In this document: piece by piece, positions 25,984 through 37,816 of the stretch
Position numbering within the stretch: position 1 is the first letter of the stretch
Layout of the letters: each line of letters starts with the position of its first letter
NCBI GenBank assembly: GCA_019637105.1
Contig: JAHBWF010000031.1
Location: 1-58,916 of the forward strand
DNA: 58,916 bases
Reading direction: 5' to 3'
Origin: Labilithrix sp.
Lineage (GTDB): Bacteria > Myxococcota_A > Polyangia > Polyangiales > Polyangiaceae
Position numbers and translations under genes: made by a program
Notes under the pieces: generated by a model
Seen by the model: only the letters and a program-made list of their open reading frames with translations
Databases searched by the model: none
What the model was told of the DNA's origin: nothing

Positions 25984-27414
25984 TCAGGCGCGCGCGGCGC
26001 GACGGGCGCGGCGACGCCCGCCGCCGAAGAGGAGGATGCCGGAGAGCCCCAGGACGACGACGGCGCCCGCGGCCGCGAAGGCGCGGATGCGCTCCTCGGG
26101 CTCCTCGACGTTGGTCTCGAGGCGCGCGAGCTCGGCGCGCGCTTTCGCGTGCCCGGGCTCCAGGCGGAGCGCGCGCTGGAACGGCTCGACGTCCGCGATG
26201 CCGCGCGCGAGCAGCTCCTTGCCTTCGAGGTAAGCGATCTCCGCCTCGATGTGCGGGACGCGCGGGCTCTCGGGCCAGAGGCGCGCGGCCTTGCGGAAGA
26301 GCGCGAGCGCCCGCGTCGGATCCGACTCCTCGAGCTGCTCGGCGTAGGTGACGTACGCGGCGACCATCTCGCTGCGCCGCTCGATCATCGGCTGGCGGGC
26401 GAGCACCTTGTCGAAGGCGGCGATGGCCTCCTCGAGCTTGCCCTCCTTCTCCTTGGCGAGGCCCTCGTCGAGCAGGCCGTAGACCTCCTGGAGCCGGAGG
26501 CGATCGTACGCGGCGAACAGCTCCTTCGCGATCTGCGACGCGGGCCAGCCGTCCGGCGCCGCGTTGCCGGTGACGTTCGCGTAGGCCTCGCGCAGCTTCC
26601 ACACGGCGTCCTGGCCGAAGCGGCCGAGCGCCTCGCGCGCCGCCCCGCGGACCTGGATGCGATCCGAGTTCACGAACGAGAGGATCACCGGCAGGGCGTC
26701 CAGGTCGTGGACGTTCGCGAACGCGCGGAGCACGTCGGCGAGCACCTGGTTGTCCTTCGTCTGGACGGCGTCGCCGGCGATGCGCTTGCCCATCCCCTCG
26801 AGCTGGGACGCCGCCCAGTGCCGCAGCTCGGACGACGGCTCTTTGCGCGACTCGATCAGCGCCGGGACCGCCTTGTCGCCGAGCGCCTTCAGGTGCCGCG
26901 CCACCTCGGGCCGGAAGACGTTGCCGTGATCGCCCGCCACCTTGATGAGCTGACGTAGCCCAGCCGTGGTCCCGGCGTGCGCGAGCGCGCGGAGGAGCAC
27001 CGCGGTCGTGACGGCGGGGCGGTACCCCGGGCCGTCGACCTTGGTGGCGAGGAGCTGCGAGGCGAGGTCGCCGTCGGAGCCCTTGCCCGCGGCGTCGCGC
27101 GCGGCCTTGACGGCTCCCTGCACCGAGATCGTCGACGCCTTGCGCTGCGCGGCGAGCACCTTCGTGATCGCCGGGACGGCGTCCTGCCCGAGCGCCTCGA
27201 CCGACTTGGCCGCCGCGCGCCGGGCCTCGGCGTCGTCGTCCGCGAGCGGCGCGAGCATCCGCTCGAGATCGGCCTCGCTGACGGTCTCGATGTCGCGCGC
27301 GCCGCGCTTCTCCGCCGGGGCGGCCGACGCGCCCTCGCCCGTGTCCTCGGCGACGGCGGCGCCGCTCACGAGGAGCGTGGTCGAGAGGGCGACGAGCGAG
27401 GCGTAACGTCTCAT
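25984..27414 (-). CDS. HEAT/TPR-repeat secreted membrane-anchored protein
   Basis: The 476-residue protein has a Sec signal peptide (about 1-22). HEAT-like helical repeats follow (about 45-290; [32 protein letters not shown]), then TPR-like helices (about 310-435; [32 protein letters not shown]). A C-terminal hydrophobic segment ends in [16 protein letters not shown]. The layout suggests a scaffold anchored by its C-terminus and facing the periplasm. The C-terminus also resembles a MYXO-CTERM-like sorting tail, but without the Cys. Function and partners are unknown. Confidence 0.78.
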   Translation of the reverse strand: MRRYASLVALSTTLLVSGAAVAEDTGEGASAAPAEKRGARDIETVSEADLERMLAPLADDDAEARRAAAKSVEALGQDAVPAITKVLAAQRKASTISVQGAVKAARDAAGKGSDGDLASQLLATKVDGPGYRPAVTTAVLLRALAHAGTTAGLRQLIKVAGDHGNVFRPEVARHLKALGDKAVPALIESRKEPSSELRHWAASQLEGMGKRIAGDAVQTKDNQVLADVLRAFANVHDLDALPVILSFVNSDRIQVRGAAREALGRFGQDAVWKLREAYANVTGNAAPDGWPASQIAKELFAAYDRLRLQEVYGLLDEGLAKEKEGKLEEAIAAFDKVLARQPMIERRSEMVAAYVTYAEQLEESDPTRALALFRKAARLWPESPRVPHIEAEIAYLEGKELLARGIADVEPFQRALRLEPGHAKARAELARLETNVEEPEERIRAFAAAGAVVVLGLSGILLFGGGRRRARRAARA

Positions 27415-27456
27415 GGATCTCCGTGGAAACGGCGTCGGCGCGGACCTGCTTCCCGT

Positions 27457-27735
27457 CTATTCGACGATCGCGAACTCCGGGAACTCGCCGGTGTAGCCGC
27501 GCCAGCGGATGTCGACCGTGTCGACCCGCGCGGCGGACGGCCCGTGGTTCGCCCAGCTCGCGAGCTCCTTGATCGAGTCCTCGTCGCCCTCGGCGCAGAG
27601 CTCGACGCTCCCGTCTGGACGGTTGCGGACCCACCCGGTGATGCCGAGCCGGCGGGCTTCGCGCTGGGTCGCGGCTCGGAAGAAGACGCCCTGGACGCGC
27701 CCCCGGACGATGAGATGAATTCGCTTCTGGGCCAT
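27457..27735 (-). CDS. acyP: Acylphosphatase
   Basis: This 92-residue enzyme hydrolyses acyl phosphates. The signature VRGRVQGVFFR (residues 10-20) supplies the phosphate-binding Arg20, and Asn38 in GWVRNRPDGSVE is the second catalytic residue. Length and fold are typical of the cytosolic family. It starts at ATG 27735 with no strong ribosome-binding site and is divergent from the kinase gene. Confidence 0.93.
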   Translation of the reverse strand: MAQKRIHLIVRGRVQGVFFRAATQREARRLGITGWVRNRPDGSVELCAEGDEDSIKELASWANHGPSAARVDTVDIRWRGYTGEFPEFAIVE

Positions 27736-27791
27736 GATGAAACGCTTTACTTCTGCGGGCGTATTCTGATCGTCTAGCGAAGGACGACGAC

Positions 27792-27815
27792 GGGGGCAAC
27801 CTTGTAGCATCCCCC
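27792..27815 (+). promoter_or_regulatory. Possible operator around the -10 of the kinase gene
   Basis: GGGGG (27792-27796) and CCCCC (27811-27815) flank a TAGCAT hexamer (27805-27810) that ends 11 nt before the kinase ATG. The inverted G/C blocks could be an operator or simply chance in this GC-rich DNA. Confidence 0.25.
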
Positions 27816-27821
27816 TTCTCC

Positions 27822-28823
27822 ATGGCGAATCCTGAGGACCTCGGCCGATACCGCCTGAAGCGGCTGCTTGGACGCGGCGCCCTCGGTGAGGTCTGGGAGG
27901 CGAGCGATCGCGAGGAGCAGGGGGCGAAGGTCGCCGTCAAGATCATGCACGCGGCGGACGACGAGCTGGCGTTCGCGCGGATGGCCTTCGCGCGCGAGGC
28001 GCGGCTCGCGTCGCTCCTCCGGCACCCGCACGTCGTTGCCGTCCACGACGCGGGCGAAGCCGCGGGGACCAGCTTCATGGTGATGGACATGGTCGAGGGC
28101 AAGTCGCTGCGGTCCTCGATGCGCGATCCCGAGACGACGCTCGCCGAGAAGCTGCGCTGGCTGCGGCAAGTCGGCGACGGGCTCGCGGCGATGCACCGCG
28201 CCGGGATCGTCCACCGCGATCTCAAGCCGGAGAACGTCATCGTGCGGCCGGACCGCACGGCGTGCCTCGTCGACCTCGGGATCGCCAAGTGGGTGAAGGT
28301 CGATCGCGGCGGCGAGCGCGATCCGACGGACACCCTCGAGGAGCTCGACTCGCCGAGCGCGCGGTCCGACTACGCCCCGCCCGAGACGATCGCCGAGGGC
28401 CTCTACGACGAGCTCGGCGACCAGTACGCGTGGGGCGTGCTGGCCTACGAGGTGCTGACGGGCGCGGTCCCCGGCGAGAGCTCGCCTCCGCTCGCGGCGC
28501 GCGACGACGTCCCCGCGGCGATCGCCGCCGCGGTCGACCGCGCGCGCTCGAGCCTGCGCGACGAGCGCTGGGACGCGATGGAGCTCTTGCTCGACGAGCT
28601 CGTCGACCACGCCGCCTCGATCGCCCCGCCGGCCCCGCCGGGGGCGCGCGCCGAGAAGGCCGCGCGCGCGGCGTCCGATCCTGGCGCGAGGCCGCCGGAG
28701 GGGGCGGACGAGCCGGCGGATCGAGGTTTGGGCGCGTCGAAGCCCCGCTCGCCGCTCCGCCTCGTCGTCGCCGCGGGGCTCCTCCTCCTTCTGGCCGGGC
28801 TGATCGTGGCCGCCCTTCGCTGA
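27822..28823 (+). CDS. Ser/Thr protein kinase with C-terminal membrane anchor
   Basis: This 333-residue Hanks-type kinase has the Gly-rich loop GRGALGEV (17-24), catalytic Lys40 in VAVK and Glu59. The catalytic loop HRDLKPEN is at 131-138; DLG (151-153) stands in place of DFG and APPE at 185-188. An Ala/Pro-rich linker leads to one membrane segment (about 311-332) at the extreme C-terminus. No extracellular sensor domain follows, so it probably responds to cytosolic or membrane cues. It opens a run of four same-strand genes with the DUF2760 protein and two Hsp70s, so these may be substrates or partners; that is inference. Confidence 0.92.
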   Translation: MANPEDLGRYRLKRLLGRGALGEVWEASDREEQGAKVAVKIMHAADDELAFARMAFAREARLASLLRHPHVVAVHDAGEAAGTSFMVMDMVEGKSLRSSMRDPETTLAEKLRWLRQVGDGLAAMHRAGIVHRDLKPENVIVRPDRTACLVDLGIAKWVKVDRGGERDPTDTLEELDSPSARSDYAPPETIAEGLYDELGDQYAWGVLAYEVLTGAVPGESSPPLAARDDVPAAIAAAVDRARSSLRDERWDAMELLLDELVDHAASIAPPAPPGARAEKAARAASDPGARPPEGADEPADRGLGASKPRSPLRLVVAAGLLLLLAGLIVAALR

Positions 28824-28839
28824 ACGGCGAAGGTCGATT

Positions 28840-29444
28840 ATGGTGCCGGGCGTGGCACCGCTGCCCTTTTTCACACGCCTGTGGTTCGCCTGGGTCGTCT
28901 TCTTCAAGGTCCTGTTCGACGGCGTCTTCGCCGCGAAGGTCTTCGCGCCTCGGCTCGACGAGCCCAAGGACGGCGAGGCGCCCAAGCTCGTCGAGGCGGA
29001 CAAACCCGCGCCGGTCGTGGTCGAGAAGATCGTGGAGAGGATCGTCGAGAAGCCCGCGCCGGCGGGGCCGCCGCCCGAGGGCGCCGCGCTCCAGCTCCTC
29101 GCCCTCTTGCAGCGCGAGGGCCGCTTCGTCGACTTCCTCGAAGAGGACGTGGCGAGCTTCAGCGACGCCGACATCGGCGCCGCCGCGCGCGTCGTCCACG
29201 GCGGCTGCCGCAAGGCGCTGCGCGAGCACGTGAAGCTCGAGCCCGTCCGCGAAGAAGAAGAAGGCGCGAAGGTCACGCTGCCCGAGGCGAGCCCGAACGA
29301 GGTGAAGCTCACCGGGAACGTCCAGGGCAAGGGGCCGCACACCGGCGTCCTCCGGCACCGCGGTTGGCGCGCGGTCTCGGTGCACCTGCCGACCGCCGTC
29401 TCCGGGCACGACGCGCGCATCGTCGCGCAGGCCGAGGTGGAGCT

Positions 29445-29448
<4 letters not shown>
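28840..29448 (+). CDS. DUF2760 domain protein
   Basis: The 202-residue protein has one N-terminal hydrophobic segment (about 9-30; LWFAWVVFFKVLFDGVFAAK), a Lys/Pro/Glu linker and a C-terminal domain (about 85-202). The domain core reads ALQLLALLQREGRFVDFLEE and ASVVHGGC-like AARVVHGGCRKAL, recognised as DUF2760. In many proteobacteria this family sits directly before atypical Hsp70 genes, exactly as here. It overlaps the first Hsp70 gene by four bases (GTGA). Its role, perhaps as a membrane-linked co-factor of the Hsp70, is not established. Confidence 0.85.
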
Positions 29449-31315
<1,867 letters not shown>

Positions 31316-31316
<1 letters not shown>

Positions 31317-34156
31317 TGATGGAGCCTCGCTCGGAAGCCGCCGAGGCACGCTTCGTCGTCGGCATCGACCTCGGGACCACCCACACCGTCGTCGCGTACG
31401 CCCCGATCGACCCGCGCCGGACGAAGACGGCGCCCGAGCCGACCGTCTTCGCCGTCCCGCAGCGGACGACGCTCCGCGAGAGCGAGCCGCTCTTGCTCTT
31501 GCCGTCGTGCCTCTACGCGCCGGCCGCCGGAGAGATCGACGGCGATCCGGACTGGGTGGCCGGCGAGGTCGCGCGGCGGCGCGGCGCCGAGGTCACCGGC
31601 CGCTCGATCGCGTCCGCCAAGAGCTGGCTGTCGCACGCGGCGGTCGACCGGACCGCGCCGATCCTCCCGTGGGGCGTCGTCGACGAGCCCTCCGAGACGA
31701 GCGTGTCGAAGCTCTCGCCCGTCGAGGCGAGCACGCGGCTCTTGGCCCACATCGCGCGCGAGTGGGACCGCGAGCACCCGGACGCGCCGCTCGCGAAGCA
31801 GGACGTCGTCCTCACGCTGCCGGCCTCCTTCGACGACGTCGCGCGCGAGCTCACCGTCCGCGCCGCCAACGGCGCGGGCCTCGCGCCGACGCTGCTCGAG
31901 GAGCCGACCGCCGCGTTCTACGACGCGATGCGCGACGTCGACGCCATCCGCGAGCACGTCGTCCCGCGCTCGCCGGAGGAAGAGAAGACCGTGCTCGTCT
32001 GCGACGTCGGCGGCGGCACCACCGACCTGTCGCTGATGGCGATCGCCTACGCGCCGAAGGACAGGGGGGGCTTCACGGTACGCCGCGTCGCGGTGGGCCG
32101 GCACATCCTCCTCGGCGGCGACAACATGGACCTCGCCCTCGCGCACCTCGCCGAGGGCCGCATCACCGGCGGCGGCGCGCGCCTGGAGGCCGGCGAGCTC
32201 GCGCAGCTCGTCTCGGCGTGCCGTGAGGCGAAGGAGCGGATCTTGAGCTCCAAGGGGAGCAAGGTCTCCGAGGCGCGCGTCACGCTGCTCGGGCGCGGCG
32301 CGAAGCTCGTCGGCGGCGCGCGCGGCGCCACGCTGTCGCGCGAGGAGGTCGAGGACGTCGTCCTCCGCGGCTTCTTCCCCGCCGACGTCGAGGCCGAGAC
32401 CGCCGCGCGTCCGCGGGGCGGCATCGTCGCGTTCGGCCTCCCGTACGAGCGCGACCCGGCGGTCACGCGGCACATCCGTCAGTTCCTCGCGCGGCACGCG
32501 AGCGAGCTCCCGGCCGGCGCCCCCGACGTCGTCCTGCTCAACGGCGGCGTCTTCAACGCCGCGCCGATCGTCAAGGCGCTCAAGGGCGCGCTCAAGGCGT
32601 GGGCCGGCAAGGCGCCGGAGATGCTCCCGATCTCCGATCCCGATCTCGCGGTGGCGTGCGGAGCGGTCCGCTACGGCTTCGCGCGGAAGGGCGTCGGGGT
32701 CCGCGTCGAGAGCGGCGCGGCGCACGGCTACTACGTCCGCGTGGGCGACGCCGGCGTCCCGTCGGCCCGCGCGGAGGGGCGGGAGGGCGGCCGAGCGGTC
32801 TGCATCCTCCCGCGCGGCGCGAAGGAAGGGGCACGCCACGAGGCCGAAGGGCGCACGTTCGACCTCGTCGTCGGGCGCAGCGTGCGCTTCGATCTCTACG
32901 CGTCGGACGTCGCGCGCGACGCCGTCGGAGCGATCGTCACGCTGGACGACGACGCCTTCGAGCGGCTCCCGCCGGTCGTGACGCACCTGCCGGCGACGAG
33001 CAAGGAGGAGAGCGTGCGCGTGCGCCTCGGCGGCGAGCTCCTCACGACCGGGCAGCTCGAGCTCGCGTGCAGCGAGATCGCGCAGGGCGACAAGGTCGGG
33101 CGCCGCTTCCGCCTGGAGTTCGCGCTCCGCGAAGGGGCGCGCGGGGGGAGCGCGCCGCCCGCGTCGCTCGCGCCGCCGTCGCTCGCGCCGCCGGCGCCCC
33201 AGGTCCGCGCGCCGATCGCGCCCTCGCGCCTCGGGGAGGCCGAGAAGATCCTCGACAAGGTCTTCGGCAAGAAGGGCGAGGCCACGCCGCGCGAGGTCAA
33301 GGACGTGCTGCGCGATCTGGAGAAGACGCTCGGCGACCGCCTGACGTGGACGATGGAGACCTGCCGCCTCCTCGCCGATCGCCTCCTGTCGAACACGGGC
33401 TCGCGGCGCCGGAGCCCCAACCACGAGCGCGCCTACTGGCTCTTGCTCGGCTTCTGCATGCGGCCCGGCTTCGGCGATCCCGGCGACCCCAAGCGCATCG
33501 AGCGCGCGTGGCCGCTCTTCGAGGGGCGCCTCGGCTTCCCCAACGAGGCGCAAGGCTGGCAGCAGTTCTTCATCGCGTGGCGCCGCATGGCGGGCGGCTT
33601 GACCGAGGCGATGCAGGAGTCCGCCCGCGACGCGATGGACCCGATCGTCGCGCCGAAGGAAGCAGGCTTGAAGCCGCCGAAGCGCGTCCCGGAGGACGGC
33701 GGCGAGGCGCTCGTGATGCTCGCCGCGCTCGAGCGGGCGCCCGCGCCGCGCAGGGCGGCGCTCGGCGAGTGGATCGTCGAGAAGACGTGGACGAACGACG
33801 ACGCGCGCCTCTGGACGGCGGTGGGCCGCGTCGGCGCGCGCGTCCCGGTGTACGCGAGCGTCCACCACGTCGTCCCGGTGAGGAACGCCGAAGCGTGGAT
33901 CGAGCGCCTCCTCCGGTTGAAGTGGGACAACGTCGCCACGGCGCAGCACGCCGCCGTTCAGCTCGCGCGCGTCACCGGCGACCGCGCGCGCGACGTGAAC
34001 CCGCGCCTCCGCAAGGAGATCGAGAAGCGCCTCGTCGCGATGAACGCGAAGGAGGCCTGGATCCGCGCCGTCCGGGAGCTGGCCGAGGTCGGCGAGGAGG
34101 AGCGGGTCGCGATCATGGGGGAGGGATTGCCCATCGGGCTCAAGCTCGCGGACTGA
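31316..34156 (+). CDS. Atypical Hsp70-family protein with C-terminal DUF3731
   Basis: This 946-residue paralogue of the preceding gene has GIDLGTTHT (16-24), phosphate-2 VCDVGGGTTDLSL (about 226-238) and LLNGGVFN. After the Hsp70 core and a Ser/Ala/Pro linker (about 605-635) comes a helical domain of roughly 310 residues. It contains LTWTMETCRLLADRLL, NHERAYWLLLGFCMRPGFG and VATAQHAAVQLARVTGD, recognised as DUF3731. Tandem Hsp70 plus DUF3731 genes are conserved in several proteobacterial groups but uncharacterised. Two in-frame ATGs (31316, 31319) are possible starts. Confidence 0.9.
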
Positions 34157-34225
34157 GCCGCCGCGCGCGCCGCTGCGTCGCGCCTCCTTCGCGTGGCACC
34201 GAGCTTGCTCGAGCATCCGGCTCGA

Positions 34226-37200
34226 ATGCCTGCAGCACGCCGCGACCGGTGGGACGCCACCACGCTCGGACGATCCGAGGACGCGACACGGCGAGGAGAA
34301 GACGACGCGCTCGAGCCGACGGCGATCCCGACGACCGCCTCCGGAGCGGTCCGCGCGCTCTCGCTCGATCCGGATCGCTACGCCATCCGTGAGGTGCTCG
34401 GTGAAGGCGGGATGGGCGAGGTACGACGATGTCGGGATCGCTCCGCCGGGCGTGACGTCGCGCTGAAGGTCGTCCGGCCGGGCGCCGACGTCGACGACGT
34501 CGAGGGGCGGTTCCTCCGCGAGGCGCGCGTCCAGGCCCGCCTCGATCACCCGGCCGTGGTCCCCGTCTACGACGTCGGCCACGACGTCCACGGGCGCGCG
34601 TATTTCACGATGAAGCGGGTCGCGGGCGAGACGGTCGACGACGTCGTCCAGCGCCTCCGCGACGGCGATCCGGAGGCGCTCCGCGACTACCCCCGCCACC
34701 GCCTGCTCACGGCGTTCGCGCGCGCGTGCCTGGCGGTCGACTACGCGCACGCGCGCGGCGTGCTCCACCGCGACCTCAAGCCGGCGAACCTGATGCTCGG
34801 CGCCTTCGGCGAGGTCTACGTGCTCGACTGGGGCCTCGCGAAGCTCTCCACGGCGGAGGGCGGCGACGCGCCGGCCGCGTACGCGGCCGCGCCGGGCGAG
34901 CCCGGCGCCACCGAGCAGGGCGTCGCGATGGGGACTCCGGCGTACATGGCTCCGGAGCAGGCCGCGGCGCGCCCGCTCGACCCGCGCGCCGACGTCTTCT
35001 CGCTCGGCGCCATCCTCTTCGAGCTGCTCGCGCTCGAGCCGCTGCTCGGCGACGACGAGATCCTCGCGGCGCGCGCGCGCCGGGCGTTCACGCTCGACGC
35101 GCGGCCCTCGCGTCGCGCGCCCGCGCGCGAGATCCCGCCCGAGCTCGACGCGATCTGCATCCGCGCCACGGCGTCGGCTCCGGAGGATCGGTTCGCCTCC
35201 GCCCGCGAGCTCCACGAGGCCGTCGAGGCGTTCCTCGCCGCCGACGAGGAGCAGGGGCGCATCCAGAGGCTCGCCGCCGCCCACGTCGCGAAGGCGCGCG
35301 CTTGGAGCGGACCCGACGCCGGCGACGGCGCGCGTCCGCTCGCCCTCGAGGAGCTCGGCGCGGCGCTGGCGCTCGCGCCCGAGGACCCCGACGCGCGCGC
35401 GCACCTCGTCCACCTCCTCAGGTCGCCGCCGAAGACGACGCCGCCCGAAGTGCAGGCGCGACGCGCGCAGCAGGACGTCGCGCGCCTTCGTCGCATGCAG
35501 CGCGTCGTCGCGGTGATCTACTTCGTCGGGTGGCTGATCGGCTACCCGATGATCGCGCTCGCCGGCGGCGTCCGCGACGTCGGGCGCGCGCTCCTCGTCC
35601 CCGCTGCCTGGCTCGTCACCGGCGGCGTCATCGTCGCGCTCTACTGGCTGCGCAGGCACGACACGCGGGTGAGCTGGACGGCGCTGTCGGCATCGGCGGC
35701 GCTCGCGCTGACGTCGCTCGTGTGGGGGCCGCTCTTCATCGTCCCCAGCGTGACGGTCGCGGTCGTCTACGGGCAGCTCCTCGTCGCGCCGAGGGCGCAC
35801 CGGCCGCACATCGTCGTCCTGAAGTCGCTGGCGCTCGTGGTCCCGATCTACCTTTCGTTCCGCGGACTGCTCGACGTCTACACGCCGGACGACAGCGGGG
35901 GCGTCCTCGTCCGAGGCGCCGTGGGGACCTCGCGGAACGTCTTCTACGCGGGCCTCACGATGTGCCACCTCGCGACCATCGTCTTCGGCGCGCGCTTCGC
36001 GGCGCGCTACCGCGACGTGCTCGACGCGCGCGTGCTCGAGAACGCGTTGTTCTCCTGGCAGCTCGCGAACCTCGTCCCGCAAAGAGACAGGCCGGTCCGG
36101 GCGCGTCCGAACGTGGCCGTCGACGACGGAGAGGACGGACCCGCGGACGCGCGGGCGTCGCTGCCGCCGCCGCTGCCCGATCGCGACGGCGGGATCACCG
36201 GGGACGGGCGCTACACGCGGGTCGAGCGGTCGGCGTCGAGCGACGACGCCGAGGTGTGGCGATGCCACGATCTCCGCCTGGGGCGCGAGGTGGAGCTGCA
36301 CGTCGCGCGGAGCGACGCCGGCGACGACGTCGTCGGCGCGTGCGCCCGCGTCCGCGGACGGCTCGAGCACCCCGCCGTGGCGCCGCTCTACGACGTGGGG
36401 CTCACCGCGGAAGGCCGCGCGTACTTCACGGCGAAGCGGGGCCGGGGGACGCCGCTCGACGAGGCGCTCCGCGCGCTCACCGGCGCGCCGCCCGCGAAGC
36501 GCGAGCGCGCGCGGCGCCGCCTGCTCGCCGCGCTCGGTCAGGTGTGCCTGGCGGTGGCGTACGCGCACGAGCGGGGCGTCGCGCACGGCGACCTCTCGGC
36601 GCGCAGCGTCGTCCTCGGGAGCTTCGGCGAGGTCTACCTCGAGGGGTTTCGAGGCTCCGCCGGCGATGCGTGGAGCCGCGGCGAGGAGGGCCTCGCCCGC
36701 CTCCCGGAGCCTTCGGCCGCGCTCGACGTCTCGCGGCTCGGCGAGGTCCTTCGCGCGGTGCTCGACGCGCTCGCGGCGGCGTCGCCGGAGCTCGACGCCG
36801 TCTCGACCCGCGCCACGACGCCCGGGGCGCTCGCCCCGAGCGCGCGAGAGATGAACGAGGCCATCGAGGCGTTCCTCTCGGGCGATCGCGACGCCGCGGT
36901 CCGTCGAGACCTCGCGCGCGAGCACCTCGAGCTCGCGCGCGCCGCCGCGGCCCGCGCCTTCGCGAGCCGCGAGGCGTTCGAGGCCCAGGCCGAGGCGCGG
37001 GTCGTCGCGCTCCGCGAGGTCGGGCGCGCGGTCCGGCTCCGTCCGGAGGAGCCGGCCGCGACGCAGCTCCTCCTCCGCCTCATCACCGAGCCGCCTCCGC
37101 AGCCCCCGCCCGTCGTCCTCGCCGAGGTCGAGCGCCTCCGGCAGGAGCGCGGGCGCGGCTCGGCGTTCGCGGCGCTCCTCTTCGGCGGGCTCTGGCTCGT

Positions 37201-37759
37201 GCTCTTCCCCGTGGTCGCCCTGCTCATCGGGGTCAAGCACCTCGTCCCGGTCGTCGTGGTCTGGCTGGCCTGGGCGCTCGCCGAGGGCGCGATGCTCCAC
37301 TCGATCCTCGTGAGGCGGCCGGTCCGCGTACCGTGGCCGATGCTCGCGACGATGTTCGCCGCGGCGGCGACCGCCGCGCTCTCCGGCCCGTTCGTCGCGA
37401 CGCCGGTCATCGCGACGCTCGCGACGATGAGCTTCGTCCTCGTCGTGGTGCGCGGGTGGCGCTACGTGACGATCGCGCTCGGCGCGCTCGTCGTCCTCGT
37501 CCCGGCGGTCCTCGCCTGGCTCCGCGTCTTCCCGTCGACGGACATCGTGGACGACGTCATCGTCGCGGACGGCGCGCTCCGCTCGTCGTCGTTCGCGACC
37601 ACGCTCCTCGTCCTCACGGTCTTTCACCTCCTGGCGGTGCTCTTCGCGGCCGAGTACGCGGCGCGCTTCCGCGATCGCCTCGACGCGGTGGAGAGCGCCT
37701 TCCTCATGCGCACGTGGCAGCTCACGAAGCTCCTCCCGCAGCGCGGGATGCGCGGCTGA
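34226..37759 (+). CDS. Membrane protein with duplicated kinase-TM modules (active kinase plus pseudokinase)
   Basis: The protein has about 1177 residues. Counting from a GTG at 34193, the first kinase has the loop GEGGMGEV, Lys92 (VALK), HRDLKPAN (192-199) and DWG (212-214). A domain of about six membrane helices follows (about 436-600). The whole unit then repeats: a kinase-like domain (about 670-900) and another set of membrane helices (about 990-1155). In the second copy the Gly loop is gone, the Lys is lost (VELHVAR), HRD is HGDLSARS near 797 and DFG is missing, so it is a pseudokinase. The copies share long stretches such as FGEVYVL/FGEVYLE and WQLANLVPQR/WQLTKLLPQR. The start is uncertain: ATG 34226 or GTG 34193. 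Confidence 0.88.
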   Translation: MPAARRDRWDATTLGRSEDATRRGEDDALEPTAIPTTASGAVRALSLDPDRYAIREVLGEGGMGEVRRCRDRSAGRDVALKVVRPGADVDDVEGRFLREARVQARLDHPAVVPVYDVGHDVHGRAYFTMKRVAGETVDDVVQRLRDGDPEALRDYPRHRLLTAFARACLAVDYAHARGVLHRDLKPANLMLGAFGEVYVLDWGLAKLSTAEGGDAPAAYAAAPGEPGATEQGVAMGTPAYMAPEQAAARPLDPRADVFSLGAILFELLALEPLLGDDEILAARARRAFTLDARPSRRAPAREIPPELDAICIRATASAPEDRFASARELHEAVEAFLAADEEQGRIQRLAAAHVAKARAWSGPDAGDGARPLALEELGAALALAPEDPDARAHLVHLLRSPPKTTPPEVQARRAQQDVARLRRMQRVVAVIYFVGWLIGYPMIALAGGVRDVGRALLVPAAWLVTGGVIVALYWLRRHDTRVSWTALSASAALALTSLVWGPLFIVPSVTVAVVYGQLLVAPRAHRPHIVVLKSLALVVPIYLSFRGLLDVYTPDDSGGVLVRGAVGTSRNVFYAGLTMCHLATIVFGARFAARYRDVLDARVLENALFSWQLANLVPQRDRPVRARPNVAVDDGEDGPADARASLPPPLPDRDGGITGDGRYTRVERSASSDDAEVWRCHDLRLGREVELHVARSDAGDDVVGACARVRGRLEHPAVAPLYDVGLTAEGRAYFTAKRGRGTPLDEALRALTGAPPAKRERARRRLLAALGQVCLAVAYAHERGVAHGDLSARSVVLGSFGEVYLEGFRGSAGDAWSRGEEGLARLPEPSAALDVSRLGEVLRAVLDALAAASPELDAVSTRATTPGALAPSAREMNEAIEAFLSGDRDAAVRRDLAREHLELARAAAARAFASREAFEAQAEARVVALREVGRAVRLRPEEPAATQLLLRLITEPPPQPPPVVLAEVERLRQERGRGSAFAALLFGGLWLVLFPVVALLIGVKHLVPVVVVWLAWALAEGAMLHSILVRRPVRVPWPMLATMFAAAATAALSGPFVATPVIATLATMSFVLVVVRGWRYVTIALGALVVLVPAVLAWLRVFPSTDIVDDVIVADGALRSSSFATTLLVLTVFHLLAVLFAAEYAARFRDRLDAVESAFLMRTWQLTKLLPQRGMRG

Positions 37760-37816
37760 CCCCGCCTCCGCCGACGCCAGGCAGGGCGGCCCGGAACGTG
37801 CGATAACCGTCTCGCC

